A DNA stretch of 64,000 nucleotides from Ichthyophis bannanicus (GCA_033557465.1 CM066037.1:204537156-204601155), one strand, 5' to 3'; counted from the stretch's first letter, positions 1 to 11,075 are shown. The notes: generated from the letters alone by a model not told the origin. Program-made: numbers and translations.

Positions 1-1080
1 CGGATCCTACAGGATCTTATGCTCTGCATATGGGAAGCCCAGCTCACTGTTCCTCCTGTCGACAAGCGGCTCAATACCATGTATCGAGTACCAGAGTGCT
101 CAGGCTTCCAAAACCCTCAGCTCCCCCACCATTCAGTGGTGGTGGAATTGGCAGTGTGCCACATTAAGAGATCTAAAAACTATTCATCCATGCCACCTGG
201 AGGAGGACACTCGATGCTTTTAGGCATTGATGCTTTCAAGCATGCATGTTGGCCTCCAGAATAAACTTGTATATGCTGTACATTGGTATGTTTCTGAAGG
301 ATGTCACCAGGGATCTGGAGTCCTTCACCCCCATGCCTCCTGAGGATAAGTGGAGTGCATTCCAGACACTCATTAAGCAAGGCCAAAATACCTCTTTTTC
401 TCACCAGGGCCTCTTTTGATGCCTTTGAATCGACAAGCAGAGCTTCGGCAGTCTGAATTGGGGCTTGAAGAATGGGCTGGCTACAGGTATCAGACCTCAA
501 GCAATGGGTCCAGGATAAACTGGCCAATATCCCTTGTAAGGGTGAAAACCTCTTTGGCAAAGATTGGAGGGAAAAGGCAGGAGATATTGAGACAGACAAT
601 CTCATCCTGGAAAGCCTTTCCATGAAGACAGCTGACCCATCTAAGAGGAAGGCTTTTCCCAAGAAGTCTTTCTATGTTAAAAAGAAGATAATATCCTTCT
701 TATCCACCCTCTGCTGCCTCTCAGCCTCAGCTTCCTCAGCAGAGACAGCAGGACCCTCGTTAGCCTAAGAAACCTAAGGCTCCTAAGCCCCAACCAGCTC
801 TACAGGCATAACCTGCACCTGGTTTTTGACTCCTTCCTGGAGAGCATTGCCAATCTGTCCCTGGAGGGACCTTAGCCCCTACACATAGCTGGCAGACTCT
901 GTCACTATGCCCACAGGTGGCACCTTATAACATCAGAGCAATGGATACTCCAGATTGTCCAAAGGAGTTATCAGCTTCACTTTGAAACCTTACCCCCCCC
1001 CTCCCCCACCAGCTTCACAGGGAATTATCACAGACAACCCCTGCAAAGTGCTCTCTTAAAAAAAAGAAGTGACCACCCTA
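1..1080 (+). mobile_element. DIRS-A0, broken copy (gag to start of RT)
   Basis: This stretch follows the gag C-terminal half and the start of the RT region of DIRS-A1 (compare 30450-31450) in the same order. Conserved blocks include a LNTMYRVPECSGFQ-like motif near position 70, the WVQDKLANIPC motif near 510, and an RT-leader block near 900-990. It begins outside the window and ends where DIRS-B1 starts. The rest of its RT and YR is not found before other elements take over, so the right part was lost. It is diverged from A1 and has many stops, hence an old copy. Confidence 0.8.
19..768 (+). pseudogene. DIRS-A0 gag remnant
   Basis: Two reading-frame pieces (19-264 and 472-768) match the C-terminal half of the DIRS-A Gag-like protein. 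The first carries the tyrosine/proline-rich MYRVPECSGF segment and the LPHHSVVVE block. The second carries the WLQVSDLKQWVQDKL block, the GENLFGKDW motif and a lysine-rich tail. In intact copies this protein is presumed to package the element RNA. Here the pieces are in different frames with stops between them, so no Gag is made. Identity rests on alignment by eye with the A1, A2 and A3 copies in this window. Confidence 0.75.
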
Positions 1081-1300
1081 TTCTCCGGGAACAAGCAGGA
1101 AGTCAGCCCTCACATGGGTGACGCCGACGGAGCCCACGCGGAGCAAATCCCCAGCTTTCAAAGAAAGCTTTTGGGAGTTGCTACCATGCATGCGTGGTCC
1201 CCTTCCCACCCAAAGGAGCCATCTTGCTCAGTCTCCTTTTTTCCACGGAGCCCATCAGACGTAGTCTGTCCCTGTCCCGGAAAAAGTTGATTTTTCTTTA
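1081..1300 (+). repeat. Left inverted terminal repeat and leader of DIRS-B1
   Basis: The terminal sequence runs collinearly with the left end of DIRS-B2 (58713-58870): an AACAAGCAGGAAGTCAG-like end, a GGGTGACG block, then a GGTCCCCTTCCCAC block. The matching right repeat of B1 is absent because the element is truncated. In DIRS elements these ends are used to close a circular intermediate through the ICR; no ICR survives here. Confidence 0.7.
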
Positions 1301-1495
1301 TTTTTTTTTCTCTGCCTTTTGTCTGTTTTTTCCAGTCTTGCACCGGTACCTTTCCCGCCTGACCCCAGTACCTCAGTATCGGGCCAGCCCCCTTTTCTAT
1401 TTTCTGTTTTTCTCCTTGGGCGTCTTTGCACCCCTTTTTTCCTCGCTGGCAGCCCGAAGGGTCTTCGACCTTGCTGGGGTTCTTTTTCTCCCCAT

Positions 1496-2130
1496 GGCTA
1501 CCAGTGGGTTTAAAAAGTGCGATCGGTCCGGGAAGATTGTCCCTCACTGATACGCATGACTGCTGCCTCTGGTGCCTCGGCCTGGACCACGACCCGGCGG
1601 TCTGTGGCCTCTGCAAAAATATGTCTTCAAAGACCTTGAGAAGCCACCAGCAGCAACATGAAATTTTTTTCCTGATTCCCCCATGCTTCCAAGAGCCAGG
1701 ACCTCATCTGAATCCTCCACGCCTTGGGAGGAGCAGTCCCAACCCGAGCGTCGTCGAGGGGCCTCAGAGAGGGGGGTCTCCCTCGAGGGAACTGAAAAGA
1801 AGGAAGAAATCCTCGAAGGTGGTGTCTCTGGATGGCTCGGAACAGCCAGGTCCTTCGCGGGGCAGTCGCAGAGCCCCAAGCCATCGAAGAAGGAGCGCCA
1901 AGCCAAGGTTCCCTGAAAGGACCCGGTCACGGTCCAGCCCTGGCAGGTACATATCCTAGTCGAGGACTCCCCTCTGGGGGAACCAGGTTCAGACCCAAGC
2001 GCGTCGGTGCCCGAGCCGAGGGCTGCGGAGCCTCCGGAACTGATGTCCAGGATGGTGTCCTTGGAGCACAGGATCACTGCCTTCCTGAAGCAGCAGCTGG
2101 CATTGGTATCTGACACGTCCGGTTCCTCCG
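1496..2130 (+). pseudogene. DIRS-B1 gag, N-terminal part
   Basis: The start MATSGFKKCDRSG at 1496 matches the B2 Gag start at 59068 (MAASGFKKCDRCK) and the A-family start (MEKPASGFKKC). All share a small Cys/His cluster (KKC..., THD.CLWCLG.DHD...C..C) that looks like a zinc-binding knuckle. The reading frame shifts by about 1540, so the cluster is split between frames. The protein is cut at about 2130 by the junction with CR1. Role in intact copies: nucleocapsid-like RNA binding (family inference). Confidence 0.7.
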
Positions 2131-2133
2131 GGT

Positions 2134-3658
2134 AGTTTGGAACCTTTAAGCTCTGTCTGCTCTGTACTCAAGGGCATTTGGGCTACCTTTGTCTTTATTG
2201 GAACTTCTCTGCTGATGTGCCCTAACTCCATTTTTTTGGTAGTATCCTTCAAGGATACATTGTTCCGAACCATATGCTCTTGAGTGTCTGTCGGCTCTCC
2301 CCTATTATCTAGTTTAAAAGCTTCTCTATCTCCTTTTTAAAGGTTAATGCCAGCAGCCTGGTTCCATCCCGGTTAAGGTGAAGCCCATCCCTTCGGAAGA
2401 GCCCCTTTTTTCCCCAGAATGGTTCCCCAGTTCCTAAAAAATCCAAACCCCTCATCCTTGCACCATTGTCTCATCCACGCATTGAGACTCCGGAGCTCTG
2501 CCTACCTTTTGGGTCCTGCGCTTGGAACGGGAAGCATTTTGGAGAACGCTACCCTGGAAGTTCTGGATTTCAACTTCCTACCTAAAAGCCTAAATTTAGC
2601 CTCTAGAACTTCCCTACCACATATTCCTATGTCATTGGTACCGACATATACCGAGAGAGCAGACTCCTCCCCAGCACTATCTAAGACCTTGTCTAGGTGG
2701 TGCGTGAGGTCCGCTACCTTCACACTAGGCAGGCATGTTACCAGGAGATCCTCACGTCCACCAGCCACCCAGCTATCTACATGCCTAATGATCAAATCAC
2801 CAACTATAATGACTGTCCTAACCCTTCTCTGGAGAAACCTCCTCGATGCGAGAGGGTTTTACATCACCTAGAGGACAGGTCCTATCTACAGGATCACTTC
2901 CTGCCACACCAGGGTGATGCTCTCCTGTCATGTGACCTCTCTCCTCCATGGCAACAGGGATGCTGCCAGACTGGAGGTGAGACTTCAGGACTATATCCCT
3001 GTAGGTCTCGTCTATGTACCTCTCTGTCTTCCTTATGTCTTCTAAGTCTGCTACTCTTGCCTCCAGAGATCGGACTCGTTCCCTTAGAGCAAAGAGTTTC
3101 TTGCACCTTGTGCACATGTAAGACCCCTCACCAACTGGGAGAAAATCATACATGTGACACTCAATGCAAAAGACTGGAAAGCCCCCATCTTGCTGCTGGA
3201 CTGCTGTCTGCATCTTAAGCTTGTGTTTAGATATTTAAGTTCTTTACTTACTAAGGGTTGCTGGTGATACTTATACAAATAAAACTATACCTAATACATT
3301 TAATGTACTTTGGTCACCTGAAGTTTAAATAACCTCAGGTCCTTAATGTATGCTGATCAGAATAAACAGCTGCACCTGAGATTGAATATGGCACCTCCTT
3401 TCCTTCAAGAGGATTAAGCACCTATAAAGCTACAGTTATCCCAGGGGTGGGTGGGTGTTGGGGGAGGGAGGGAGAGAAAGAAGACTTATTAAAAGCTGGC
3501 TGTTACACAGTACGTTGTCCTGTGCTTCTAAGGTAATCTGTGACCAATCTCCAGGGTTAGTCCCACAGCCCTTGCTTAGATAGAGGAAGTCTTGGGTTCT
3601 AAATTTAACCAGAATGCTCTCTTCTGTGTTTTAAATTTAAACTGAAAGCTCCTTGCCG
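2134..3658 (-). mobile_element. CR1 LINE fragment, truncated at both ends
   Basis: Read on the minus strand, this carries CR1 5' leader sequence, the whole ORF1 and the first codons before ORF2. It matches the longer CR1 at 52,770-54,540. The 5' boundary lies inside the leader and the 3' boundary falls just upstream of ORF2. Loss of the 3' end is unusual, since target-primed LINE insertions keep their 3' ends. The piece probably survived later deletions on both sides, which also removed the middle of DIRS-B1. Confidence 0.85.
2309..3213 (-). pseudogene. CR1 ORF1: zinc-finger/coiled-coil plus SGNH esterase-like domain
   Basis: On the minus strand the protein starts MQTAVQQQDGGFPVFC at 3213. 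A Cys cluster (CIEC...CTRC) is followed by a short heptad-like stretch (LRERVRSLEARVADLE). After a frameshift comes a segment typical of the SGNH/GDSL esterase found in ORF1 of some CR1/L2 LINEs: VYVGTNDIG near 2555-2630 and a DGxHLN-type block near 2370. The block I serine motif appears here as VGDLIIRH, so the nucleophile Ser is replaced by Leu. It is non-functional by frame and probably by active site. The domain name comes from motif recognition, not a database search. Confidence 0.7.
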
Positions 3659-4330
3659 CTACTAGGTCCTCACCATGGATGCCTCCCTGCTGGGCTGGGG
3701 AGCCCACTGCCAGGGGTACCACACCCAGGGCTTTTGGTCCCCAGACGAGACTTCTCAACAGATCAACCTGTTGGAACTGGCGTTCTGGTGGTTCCTGGGC
3801 ACAGGTCCGTTCTGGTCCAGACGGACAACCAGGCCGCTATGTTTTATGTGAACAAACGGAGGCACAGGGTCTCGTGCCCTCTGTCGGGAAGCCCTGGCCT
3901 TGTGCTTTTTCGCAATCCAACAGGGCATTCTCCTCAGGGCAGTGTACCTGCCGGGTCAGCACAATTGGCTGGTTGACAGACTCAGCAGGCTGCTCCAGCC
4001 GCACGAGTGGCAGCTGGACTCAGAAGTGGTCTGCGGGCCGTCCCAGATCTAGGGGGAACCGATGATGGACCTGTTTACCAGCCCGGACAATCACCAGTTA
4101 CCCCGCTTCTGCTCCAGGCAACCACACCCTGCCAGGGTGGCCGCCGATGCTTTTCTAATTTCATGGTCGGTCAGTCTTGTGTATGCATTCCCTCTGACAC
4201 CTCCGATCACCAAGATCCTGTTCAAGATTCTTTGCAACAGAGTTTGTCATTCTGATAGCTCCACGGTGGCTTCGGCAACTATGGTTCTCACTTCTCCTGC
4301 AGCTAGCGATGGAGACCCCCATCCCCTGGG
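3659..4330 (+). pseudogene. DIRS-B1 RNase H and Dam-like domains
   Basis: The segment resumes DIRS-B coding sequence at LTMDASLLGWGAHC (RNase H first Asp motif). It continues through the QTDNQ motif near 3820 and the MDLFTSPDN block of the Dam-like methyltransferase domain near 4065, and ends near 4330. It aligns with 62,125-62,800 of B2. Frames change several times (pieces at 3653-3976, 4007-4255 and 4062-4343), so no intact protein is made. Confidence 0.75.
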
Positions 4331-4405
4331 GACAGCTCCATAGCTCCTTTCCCAGGAGGGGTACTCTCTCCTGCACCCCAACCCCAGCTCCCTTTTGCTG
4401 GCGGC

Positions 4406-4789
4406 ATGGCTGCTGAGAGGGTGTCGCAAGCTCCGCTCCTACTTCCAAAGGACTTGGAGGATGTTCTGTTGGCTTCACGCAGAACGTCTACCAGATGGGC
4501 TTACGCCTTTAAGTGGCACAGGTTTGTGCTTTGGTGTGCGGCAGGGGGGGTCGACCCCTTTTCTTGCCCAGTGGTTATGGTGTTGCAATACCTTCTCCAC
4601 TTCTCCATCTCAGGGCTCAAGTCCAACTCCGTCAGGGTGCATCTCAGTGCCCTAGCGGGGAACCACCATCAGGTGGATGGGAAACCCCTCTCAGCTCACC
4701 CAATGGTGTCCCGGTTCCTTAAGGGCCTACTCCTGTCTAAGCCCCCGGTCCTCCCTCCAACAACTGAATGTCCTGTTAACCATGTTTAA
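4406..4789 (+). pseudogene. DIRS-B1 tyrosine recombinase, N-terminal part
   Basis: The 127-residue open frame matches the N-terminal arm-binding part of the B2 YR (62,880-63,260): the LLLPKDLEDVLLASRR block, AYAFKWHRFVLWC, and GLKSNSVRVHLSAL. It is cut at about 4775, before the catalytic Arg, His-x-x-Arg and Tyr. The recombinase of intact copies integrates a circular DNA intermediate; this remnant cannot. Confidence 0.8.
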
Positions 4790-5008
4790 ACTCTTCTCAA
4801 TCTAACCCATCCCCCTGAGTCCAGTTAACTTATAATTTACCTTGTTTCTACTTATATTCATTAGTAGTTGTTAAATTTATTATTCAGTGTTTACCTTGTT
4901 CTATGTAATGTTTCTTGTTCTAATTATTCTCTGTACACTGCTGTGACTAGTAGACACAGTGGTATAAAAAAGTTGCTAAATAAATATAATAAATTCTATA
5001 TCCCTATT
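4776..5008 (+). mobile_element. L2-type LINE 3' tail
   Basis: This short segment ends in GTGGTATAAAAAAGTTGCTAAATAAA, the same kind of ending as the two L2 copies at 8868-8905 and 25611-25656 (GCGGTATATAA...TTAATAAATAAATA). The CCTGTTAAC and TTCTATGTAA-like steps upstream also resemble their 3' untranslated regions. No coding part remains. It sits between truncated DIRS-B1 and a reversed L1 piece. Confidence 0.55.
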
Positions 5009-6190
5009 ACAGGGATATTAATCTTCTTAAAATAAAGCTTCAAAAATCGGGAAAGACCAAGCTCAAATATGAAACTTAACTACGTTGTCCTGTCATGTAT
5101 ATTATGAAAGAATGATTCTAATAATGCTGACACATCCAAAGGACCTGAGTCAATTGGAATAAAATCCTGTTCCTTTGGCAAAAAATATGTTTTGTTTATT
5201 GGAGGACAAGCATCTATTGGTATCTCTAACACCTCTTGCAAGTATTTCCTAAATATCTCAGACAATGTCATTGCAGCTATTTTAGGAAAGTTCAAAATAC
5301 GTAACTTAAATGTCTCAGATATTTTTTGATGTATAAGCAGCTTATCCTTAACCAAGGTATCAGTTGTTGATTTAGAGTTTTTCACATTCAATTTGAGGGC
5401 CTCAATCTTTTCTCTAATATCTTTAACAAAAAGGATTCATGCTGCTACTGCTGTGACATCAACTTCAACTCTCTGAAGTAACATGTTAACGTCTTTAGAT
5501 GATTGGGAAAGCATGATGTCAGGATTAACCTACATGGCCCATATTGACTGCAATGTTACTTCACTGAGGCAGTCACTGGAGAGGAAATGTCAACAAGACT
5601 TTTAGCAGGTCAGAGCAAACTTCCAGGCTCAACATTCCTTCCTCTACCATTCACATCTCCTTCTGCGGAGCCAAGACTAGGTCTTACCAGCTGTACCTCT
5701 GTCAATGCTATTATCAGCAGAACTCTATCCAAGCCAGCTGTGGAAGTTGTAACTGTCCATAGGAGAGAGCCATCAATCTCAGTTGCCTTGCAACACGTGT
5801 CTATCCTGGTCTGCTGGGAGGAAAGCAAGTCTGAACCAAGACCCTGCAGTACAAGAGTGTTCCTTCCGAAGCAGGACAATGCCTCCATTTGTGTTCCCTT
5901 CAGCAGGAGATATAGCAGCAGCACTCTTCTGATTAGATGCCATTTGTAGGTGGCTATCAAGTTTTTGCTGTTTAGGGTCTTGTGCAATGGCCTTAGGGGA
6001 TTTCCCCTTTCATTCAGAAGCCATACCAGTAACAAGAAAGCAGAACACAACGATCCAAAATCCTGCTTCAGTGCGCTGCCATCTTTACTCTGCCCCCGGA
6101 AGTTTCTTAAAAATGCAGTAAAGTCTTTGAAAAATGTTTGGGCACATTCGTCCTTCAGAATTTTCCTAATCACAAACATTTACTGTTTAT
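5009..6190 (-). pseudogene. L1-type LINE ORF1 fragment
   Basis: On the minus strand an ATG near 5943 opens MASNQKSAAAISPAEG. After frame breaks, the open piece at 5391-5080 has the LRILNFPKIAAMTLSEIF...YFLP pattern of the RRM-like core of L1 ORF1 proteins (RNA-binding chaperone). The end (SFIFELGLSRFLKLYFK) reaches about 5009. An upstream open stretch (to 6179) is probably leader. ORF2 is absent. Several stops and frameshifts make it a pseudogene. Confidence 0.65.
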
Positions 6191-6483
6191 CCAAGAGGAA
6201 GATGTTTAAGGATGTGAAGGAATTGCGATTAGAGGGTCCTTATTGTCATTTAGAAGGAAGCTTAAAATCTATTTGTTAGCTGTCAATTTTGATGAGGTGC
6301 CGAACTATGCACAGTGTTTATGGAGAGATTGGTAACAGTCAAGTTTATCCATTTTATCTGTTTTATTTGTATGAAATGTTGTTTTGTATATTTTTGTTTT
6401 AGTTTAAGTTTTTAAATGTTTTTTTTTTGTATCTTATGATGTTGTGGACTGCTTTCAATGGTTGTCTTTATAAATAAATATAT
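6191..6483 (+). mobile_element. LINE 3' end, clade not resolved
   Basis: A short run that would translate as the end of a LINE ORF2 (a SLKSIC-like remnant of the FRRKLK-type C-terminus) is followed by a T-rich 3' untranslated region. It ends in a CTTTATAAATAAATATAT tail. The architecture fits the 3' end of an L2/CR1-like LINE, but too little coding sequence is left to assign it. Confidence 0.4.
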
Positions 6484-8905
6484 AACTTGGCTAATGTTTG
6501 AGCAAGTTTGTTGTTTCTCAGTTGTTCCAAAGTTCCATAGAGGCTGGAAATATTTCCCCAGCACTACTGGTTTCTTTTGTTGCGGATGTAAACTTAGAAG
6601 AGATGATCACTTGTTGGAACAACAGACTCAACTCCATTGCTTTACGCCCACCAAGGAGCAGGTCTTCAAGGAAAAAAGCAACAGCCCCATGGTTCACATC
6701 CGAGCTGAAAGAATCACTAAGACTACTACGAAAGCTTGAGAAGCGATGGTGGAGATCACACACTAATAGCAATCAGACTGCATACATGCAGCATCTTGCT
6801 ACTCACCGCAAGTCCATTGCAGAAAAGATGAAACAGTACCACACAGACATCCTGAGACGTGCTCTAAACCTCATGACCTGTTTAGTTTAGTCAAGAGATT
6901 AGCCAAGGAACCGTCACCCGAACAACAGTGCGAAATCAGCCCGCAAGAATTTGCTGCTTACATACAATCTAAGATGTGCCGGACAAATAAAATTGCAATA
7001 CCCTCTGCCCCTATAATTCAAGGGCACCCAACACCTTTACTGTCCTTCACTACTCCCTCATTAAAACTAATTGAAGACATTATCTCAACACTCAATACTT
7101 CCACAGCACACACTGATCCCTGCCCAGCCTTTTGGATAAAGGATCTCCGCAATGATCTCGCTCCAATAATATCCAAGATTATAAGGCTATCATTTGACAC
7201 CGGCTCATTCCCTTCTGCTCTCAAACAGACCTCCATCAGACCTTTACTAAAAAACTGCAAGTTAGACCCACAAAACGCAGACTCATACAGACCCATTTCC
7301 AGCATACCTACGCTTGCAAAAATAATTGAAAAAGTGGTCTATAGGCAGTTACAAGACCACATTGACTCTGCAGCTCCGTTGGATACATGCCAACATGAAT
7401 TCAGAGAATCACATGGTGTCGAGACGCTCCTTACCACCCTCCTCAATAACCTTAACTCCGGCATTGACAACATCCGGCATGGATTCGTACTCATCTTTTT
7501 GGACATTGCGGCAGCGTTTGATTCAGTATGTCATGAGCTCCTTATTATCCGTCTAAAAGAAAAGGGCCTCGGTGGAACAGCACTCGAGTGGTGTAACTCA
7601 TATTTGTCAAGTCGATGGCAGCATGTGCGATCAGATGGTGCAATATCAGATCCGTTCCATCAAGGACAGGGGGTCCCACAAGGATCCTCTCTATCATCAT
7701 TACTATTTAACATATACATGCAACCTATATGTAACATCATCAGATCTTTTAACGTCAATTGTATGATATATGCTGATGACGTGTTGTTATACATGCCGAT
7801 CTGCATAGATAAGATGGACCTCACTCCCTTAACCAACTGTTTCAACGCCATATCAAACTGACTACTGACACAAAATCTCAGAATCCAACATAAAAAAGCG
7901 GAGGTTCTCTTTATCTCAAGGAACTCAAACTTCATACCACCTACATACCTGGAGGTTCAAGATGCCAAGCTGCAAGTAAAACCCCATATCCGATACCTAG
8001 GAGTGACTCTTGATCAAAACCTTGATATGAAGACTCACATATCCAACACAGTAAGAGCAATTTACTTCAAGATCCGCTCCCTCAGACATCTTCGCCAACT
8101 GATTGATCCAGACGATTTCCGTACTGTTTACCAGGCTCTAATCATTCCCCATTTCGATTACGCAAACTCCATACTACAAGGGCTTCCTCAATCTACCTTA
8201 AATCCTCTTCAACTCGCCTTAAACAGTGCAGCGAGAGTACTTTTTGGATTATCCAAAAGAGACCATGTTACGCCACTTCTAAAACAACTACACTGGCTTC
8301 CTATTCAAGCGAGAATCACTTTCAAGACACTGCTCCTGGCCTTTAAAGCGTACAAAGGTCTCGCCTCCACCTCATTATCGGAGATGATACAACCAATCCC
8401 ACCCAACAGACTAAGAAGAACCACGGAAATAAATATGCTAATCGTACCAAAGGAAGTCTTAAGATACAACTCTACAACATCGAGCAGAGCCTTCAGTCTA
8501 TGTGCCCCAAAACTTTGGAACACCCTGCCATCACACATTAGGGCCATCTCCGATCTCAGCCAGTTCAGGAAGGCCCTTAAACATCACCTTTTCCTCAAAT
8601 ACTTCCCAGGGAACAAAGAAACAGAGTCACCCCCAAATATCAATAACTACATTCCAACCACGTAAACTTTCCTGTCTCAACAGCACATTACACTACTTCA
8701 CCAGATTAACAGTTCGCTTTTCAGACACTATGACACTGCTATGGATATAGTTGTTTTGTAAATAGTTGCTCCTGTTATCCAAGTTGATCTTCCTGTTAAC
8801 TGCAATGACCAGATAAATGTAACTTGTCTGAGGTTTCTTGTTCCATGTAAACCGCGCTGATAACGAATAGTGCGGTATATAAAAAATGTTAATAAATAAA
8901 TAAAT
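6484..8905 (+). mobile_element. L2-clade LINE, 5' truncated
   Basis: It contains the region between endonuclease and RT, the whole RT, the C-terminal domain, a 3' untranslated region and the terminal GCGGTATATAAAAAATGTTAATAAATAAATAAAT tail. The endonuclease is missing, so the copy is 5' truncated. The family matches the second L2 at 24156-25656 (about the same RT and tail). Confidence 0.85.
6498..8665 (+). pseudogene. L2 ORF2 reverse transcriptase
   Basis: The protein reads through a linker (6498-6890), a frameshift near 6880, then RT from 6974. RT motifs are visible: SYRPISSIPTLAKIIEKV, FLDIAAAFDSV (first catalytic Asp), QGVPQGSSLS, and YADDVLLY (catalytic Asp pair) near 7770. The C-terminal HWLPIQARITFKTLLLAFKA block is typical of L2. 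A TGA at 7859-7861 replaces a conserved Trp (NWLL in the sister copy). Two lesions, otherwise continuous. Intact copies copy their RNA at a nicked target. Confidence 0.85.
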
Positions 8906-9093
8906 GTAAATAGAGACACTGGTGAAGACTATTTTTTCCATTATAGATGGATGGTATTTTTTGAATTTGTGGTTGTTTGTTTCCTAATGTTTCTTAAACA
9001 CACACTGGGGAAATGTAAGGGATTTTTGGTTTTAAGACATTTGACTTTCTCTGTGAGAGCCCACATTTTTCTAGATTTCCCTGCGAATGTTTC
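8906..9093. other. Spacer with no recognised feature
   Basis: AT-rich sequence between the L2 tail and the reversed CR1 end. No coding signal or repeat match seen within the window. Confidence 0.5.
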
Positions 9094-9135
9094 ACAAAGT
9101 TTAAGAACATAAGAAGTTCCATACCAGGTCAGACA

Positions 9136-9222
9136 AAGCCCATTATCCTGTTTCCAACAGTGTCAAGCCCATTATCCTGTTTCCAACAGTGTCAAGCCCA
9201 TTATCCTGTTTCCAACAGTGTC
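9136..9222 (+). repeat. 29-bp unit in three tandem copies
   Basis: The unit AAGCCCATTATCCTGTTTCC plus AACAGTGTC occurs three times head-to-tail (9136, 9165, 9194) inside the reversed CR1 3' untranslated region. The other CR1 tails in the window (28,800 and 57,480) have a single copy, so this is a local expansion in this copy. Confidence 0.9.
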
Positions 9223-9339
9223 CAATCCAGGTCAAAGGTACCTGGCAGGTTCCCAAAAAGGTATATAGGTTCCACAGTGCTTGTCCTGGGGTAAGCAGTG
9301 GCTTTCCCAGGTCCTCTTTAATAATGGTTTATGGACCTT

Positions 9340-10400
9340 TCTCCCAGAACTTGTCCAAACCTTTTTTTTAAACCCAGCTACACTAACGGCTTTTACTACA
9401 TCCTCTGGTAATTAATTCCAGAGTTTGATTATGCGTTGAGTGGAAAAAAAAATATTTTCTCTTATTACACTTAAATGGGTTCATTGTAGCTTCATTGCAT
9501 GTCCCTTAGTCTTTCTACTTTTCAATGGAGTATTCAACCTATCTACGCTTACCTATTCTACTCCATTCATTAATTTATAGACCTCTATCAGATCTCCCCT
9601 CAGCTGTTTGTTTTCCAAGTTGAAGAACCTAGACTTACCTCATAGGCATATCCTTCCATCCCCTTTATCATTTTGGTGGCTTTTCTCTGTGTATCTTTTC
9701 TAATTCCATTATATTCCTTTTAAGATATGGCGACTTTAACTGCACACAATATTCAAGGTGTGGTTGCACCATGGAACGATACAGAAGTATTATAATATCC
9801 TTGGTTTTATTTTCCATTCCTTTCCTTATGATTCTTAACATTCTATTTGCTTTCTTGGCCACCGCTGCAAACTGGGTGGAGAGTTTCACCGTGTTATCTA
9901 CGATGATGCCTAAATCTTTTTCCTTGGTGGTGGTTTCTGATGTGGAACCTTTCATCCTGTAACCGTGGTTTGGGTTCTTTCCTAGGTGCATAACTTTGCA
10001 TTTGTCCATATTAAATTTCATCTGCCATTTGAACGTCCAGTTTTCCAATTTTTCTAGGTCCTCTTGTAATTTTTCACAACCCTTTTATGTTTTAACAACT
10101 TTGAATAATTTTGTGTCATCTGCAGATTTCATCATCTCGCTCTTTGCTCCAATTTTGAGGTCATTTATGAATGTTAAAAAGCAGTGGGTCTAGCAGAGAT
10201 CCCAGGGTACTTCACTATTCACCTTTCTCCATTCAGAAAATTGGCCATTTAGCCCTGCTTTCTATCTTTGAACCAGTTCTTGATCCATAATAGTAAACTG
10301 CCTCCTATCCCATAACTTTTAATTTTGCGAAGAGTCTCTCATGATTGACCTTGTCAAAGGCTTTCTGAAAATCTAGATACATATATCAAATGGCTCACCT
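9340..10400 (-). pseudogene. CR1 ORF2 C-terminal half
   Basis: The best open piece (10048-9668) reads MENWTFKWQMKFNMDKCKVMHLGK...EKDLGIIVDN...PHLEYCVQLKSPYLK, closely matching 56,650-57,000 of the CR1 at 52,599. Upstream on the minus strand, the DFQKAFDKV motif of the RT is recognisable near 10,360. Many frame breaks; not functional. Confidence 0.8.
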
Positions 10401-10995
10401 TTGTCAATGTGGAGAGATAGTCTTGTTTTCAAAATATAAAGTGCTATAATTGTTAATGTTCTGTCCCACATTTGCTAATATTGCAATATTGTGGTAGGCG
10501 AAGGCCTATGATCCATGGTGTCTGAAATAAGCAGACAGGCCTAAATAGCTTGACCTGTAAATGAAGCCTGTGGAGAGGCCCAGAGGAATTGCACATCCCC
10601 CAAAAATGCTGCTGCTACCATAGAACTGAAACCTAATTGAACACAGTTTAGTATAGCTAAGCAGAATCAAAACTTAGAAAATATAGAAAAACAAGTCTAA
10701 TTGGTATTGATAAGAGAGCACAGCTTCTATGAAATTAATTAACTTTGCTGAAAGAAAGGTTACAGTGCCCTGCTTTCCCACATGTTCTAGCTAGCTGAGT
10801 GACCTTGGAGGAGAGAAGTATCAAAATTGGTGAACTGACCATTGTAATTGAGACTGAAAGGGGGGTAAGCAGGTGCGGAGCCCAGTCGAGGGACATCATT
10901 GGATAGCCATATCGGTACCGGAACCAATAGAAGGTGTACGAGGGGTTACCGGGACCAATGAAAAGTTTGCCTATGTCTAGAATGGAGAAGAAGTC

Positions 10996-11003
10996 TATAA
11001 AAG
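10996..11003 (+). promoter_or_regulatory. TATA box of the solo LTR
   Basis: TATAAAAG lies 67 bp upstream of the poly(A) signal within the LTR, as expected for the U3/R boundary. Confidence 0.7.
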
Positions 11004-11069
11004 TTGTTGTTTTGCTAGAAACCATTGCTCAGCCATTTTGAATTTGATTCTGCTTGAGACTTGTGCACA

Positions 11070-11075
11070 AATAAA
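11070..11075 (+). terminator. Poly(A) signal of the solo LTR
   Basis: AATAAA in the R region, followed by about 60 bp of U5-like sequence up to the terminal CA. Confidence 0.7.

Larger units (their letters stand above)
1081..4775 (+). mobile_element. DIRS-B1, internally rearranged copy
   Basis: The left end (TTCTCCGGGAACAAGCAGGA) and following leader match DIRS-B2 at 58713. Gag runs from 1496 to about 2130. The element then jumps to an inverted CR1 piece (2134-3658) and resumes at the RNase H domain (3659), followed by a Dam-like domain and the YR N-terminus, and stops at about 4775. Relative to B2, roughly 2.5 kb (rest of gag plus RT) is missing and replaced by 1.5 kb of CR1. There is no right inverted repeat. 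It was inserted into DIRS-A0. Confidence 0.8.
9094..10425 (-). mobile_element. CR1 LINE, 5' truncated, reversed
   Basis: The right-to-left copy ends at its 3' terminus near 9094 (TTAAGAACATAAGAAG on the plus strand), the complement of the CR1 end at 57,530-57,551. It retains about the last 1.3 kb: the C-terminal half of ORF2 and the 3' untranslated region. This is the normal 5'-truncated form of a LINE. Confidence 0.85.

Noticed and set aside
1158..1616. 152-codon minus-strand frame near the DIRS-B1 leader
   Set aside because: Antisense to the leader and gag start, with no conserved motif.
5610..6179. 189-codon minus-strand frame read as a single gene
   Set aside because: Only part of it (after the ATG near 5943) belongs to an L1 ORF1 and that part is read in a different frame; the rest looks like leader sequence.
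9136..9222. CRISPR-like short repeat array
   Set aside because: Three contiguous units with no spacers, in a eukaryotic LINE tail.
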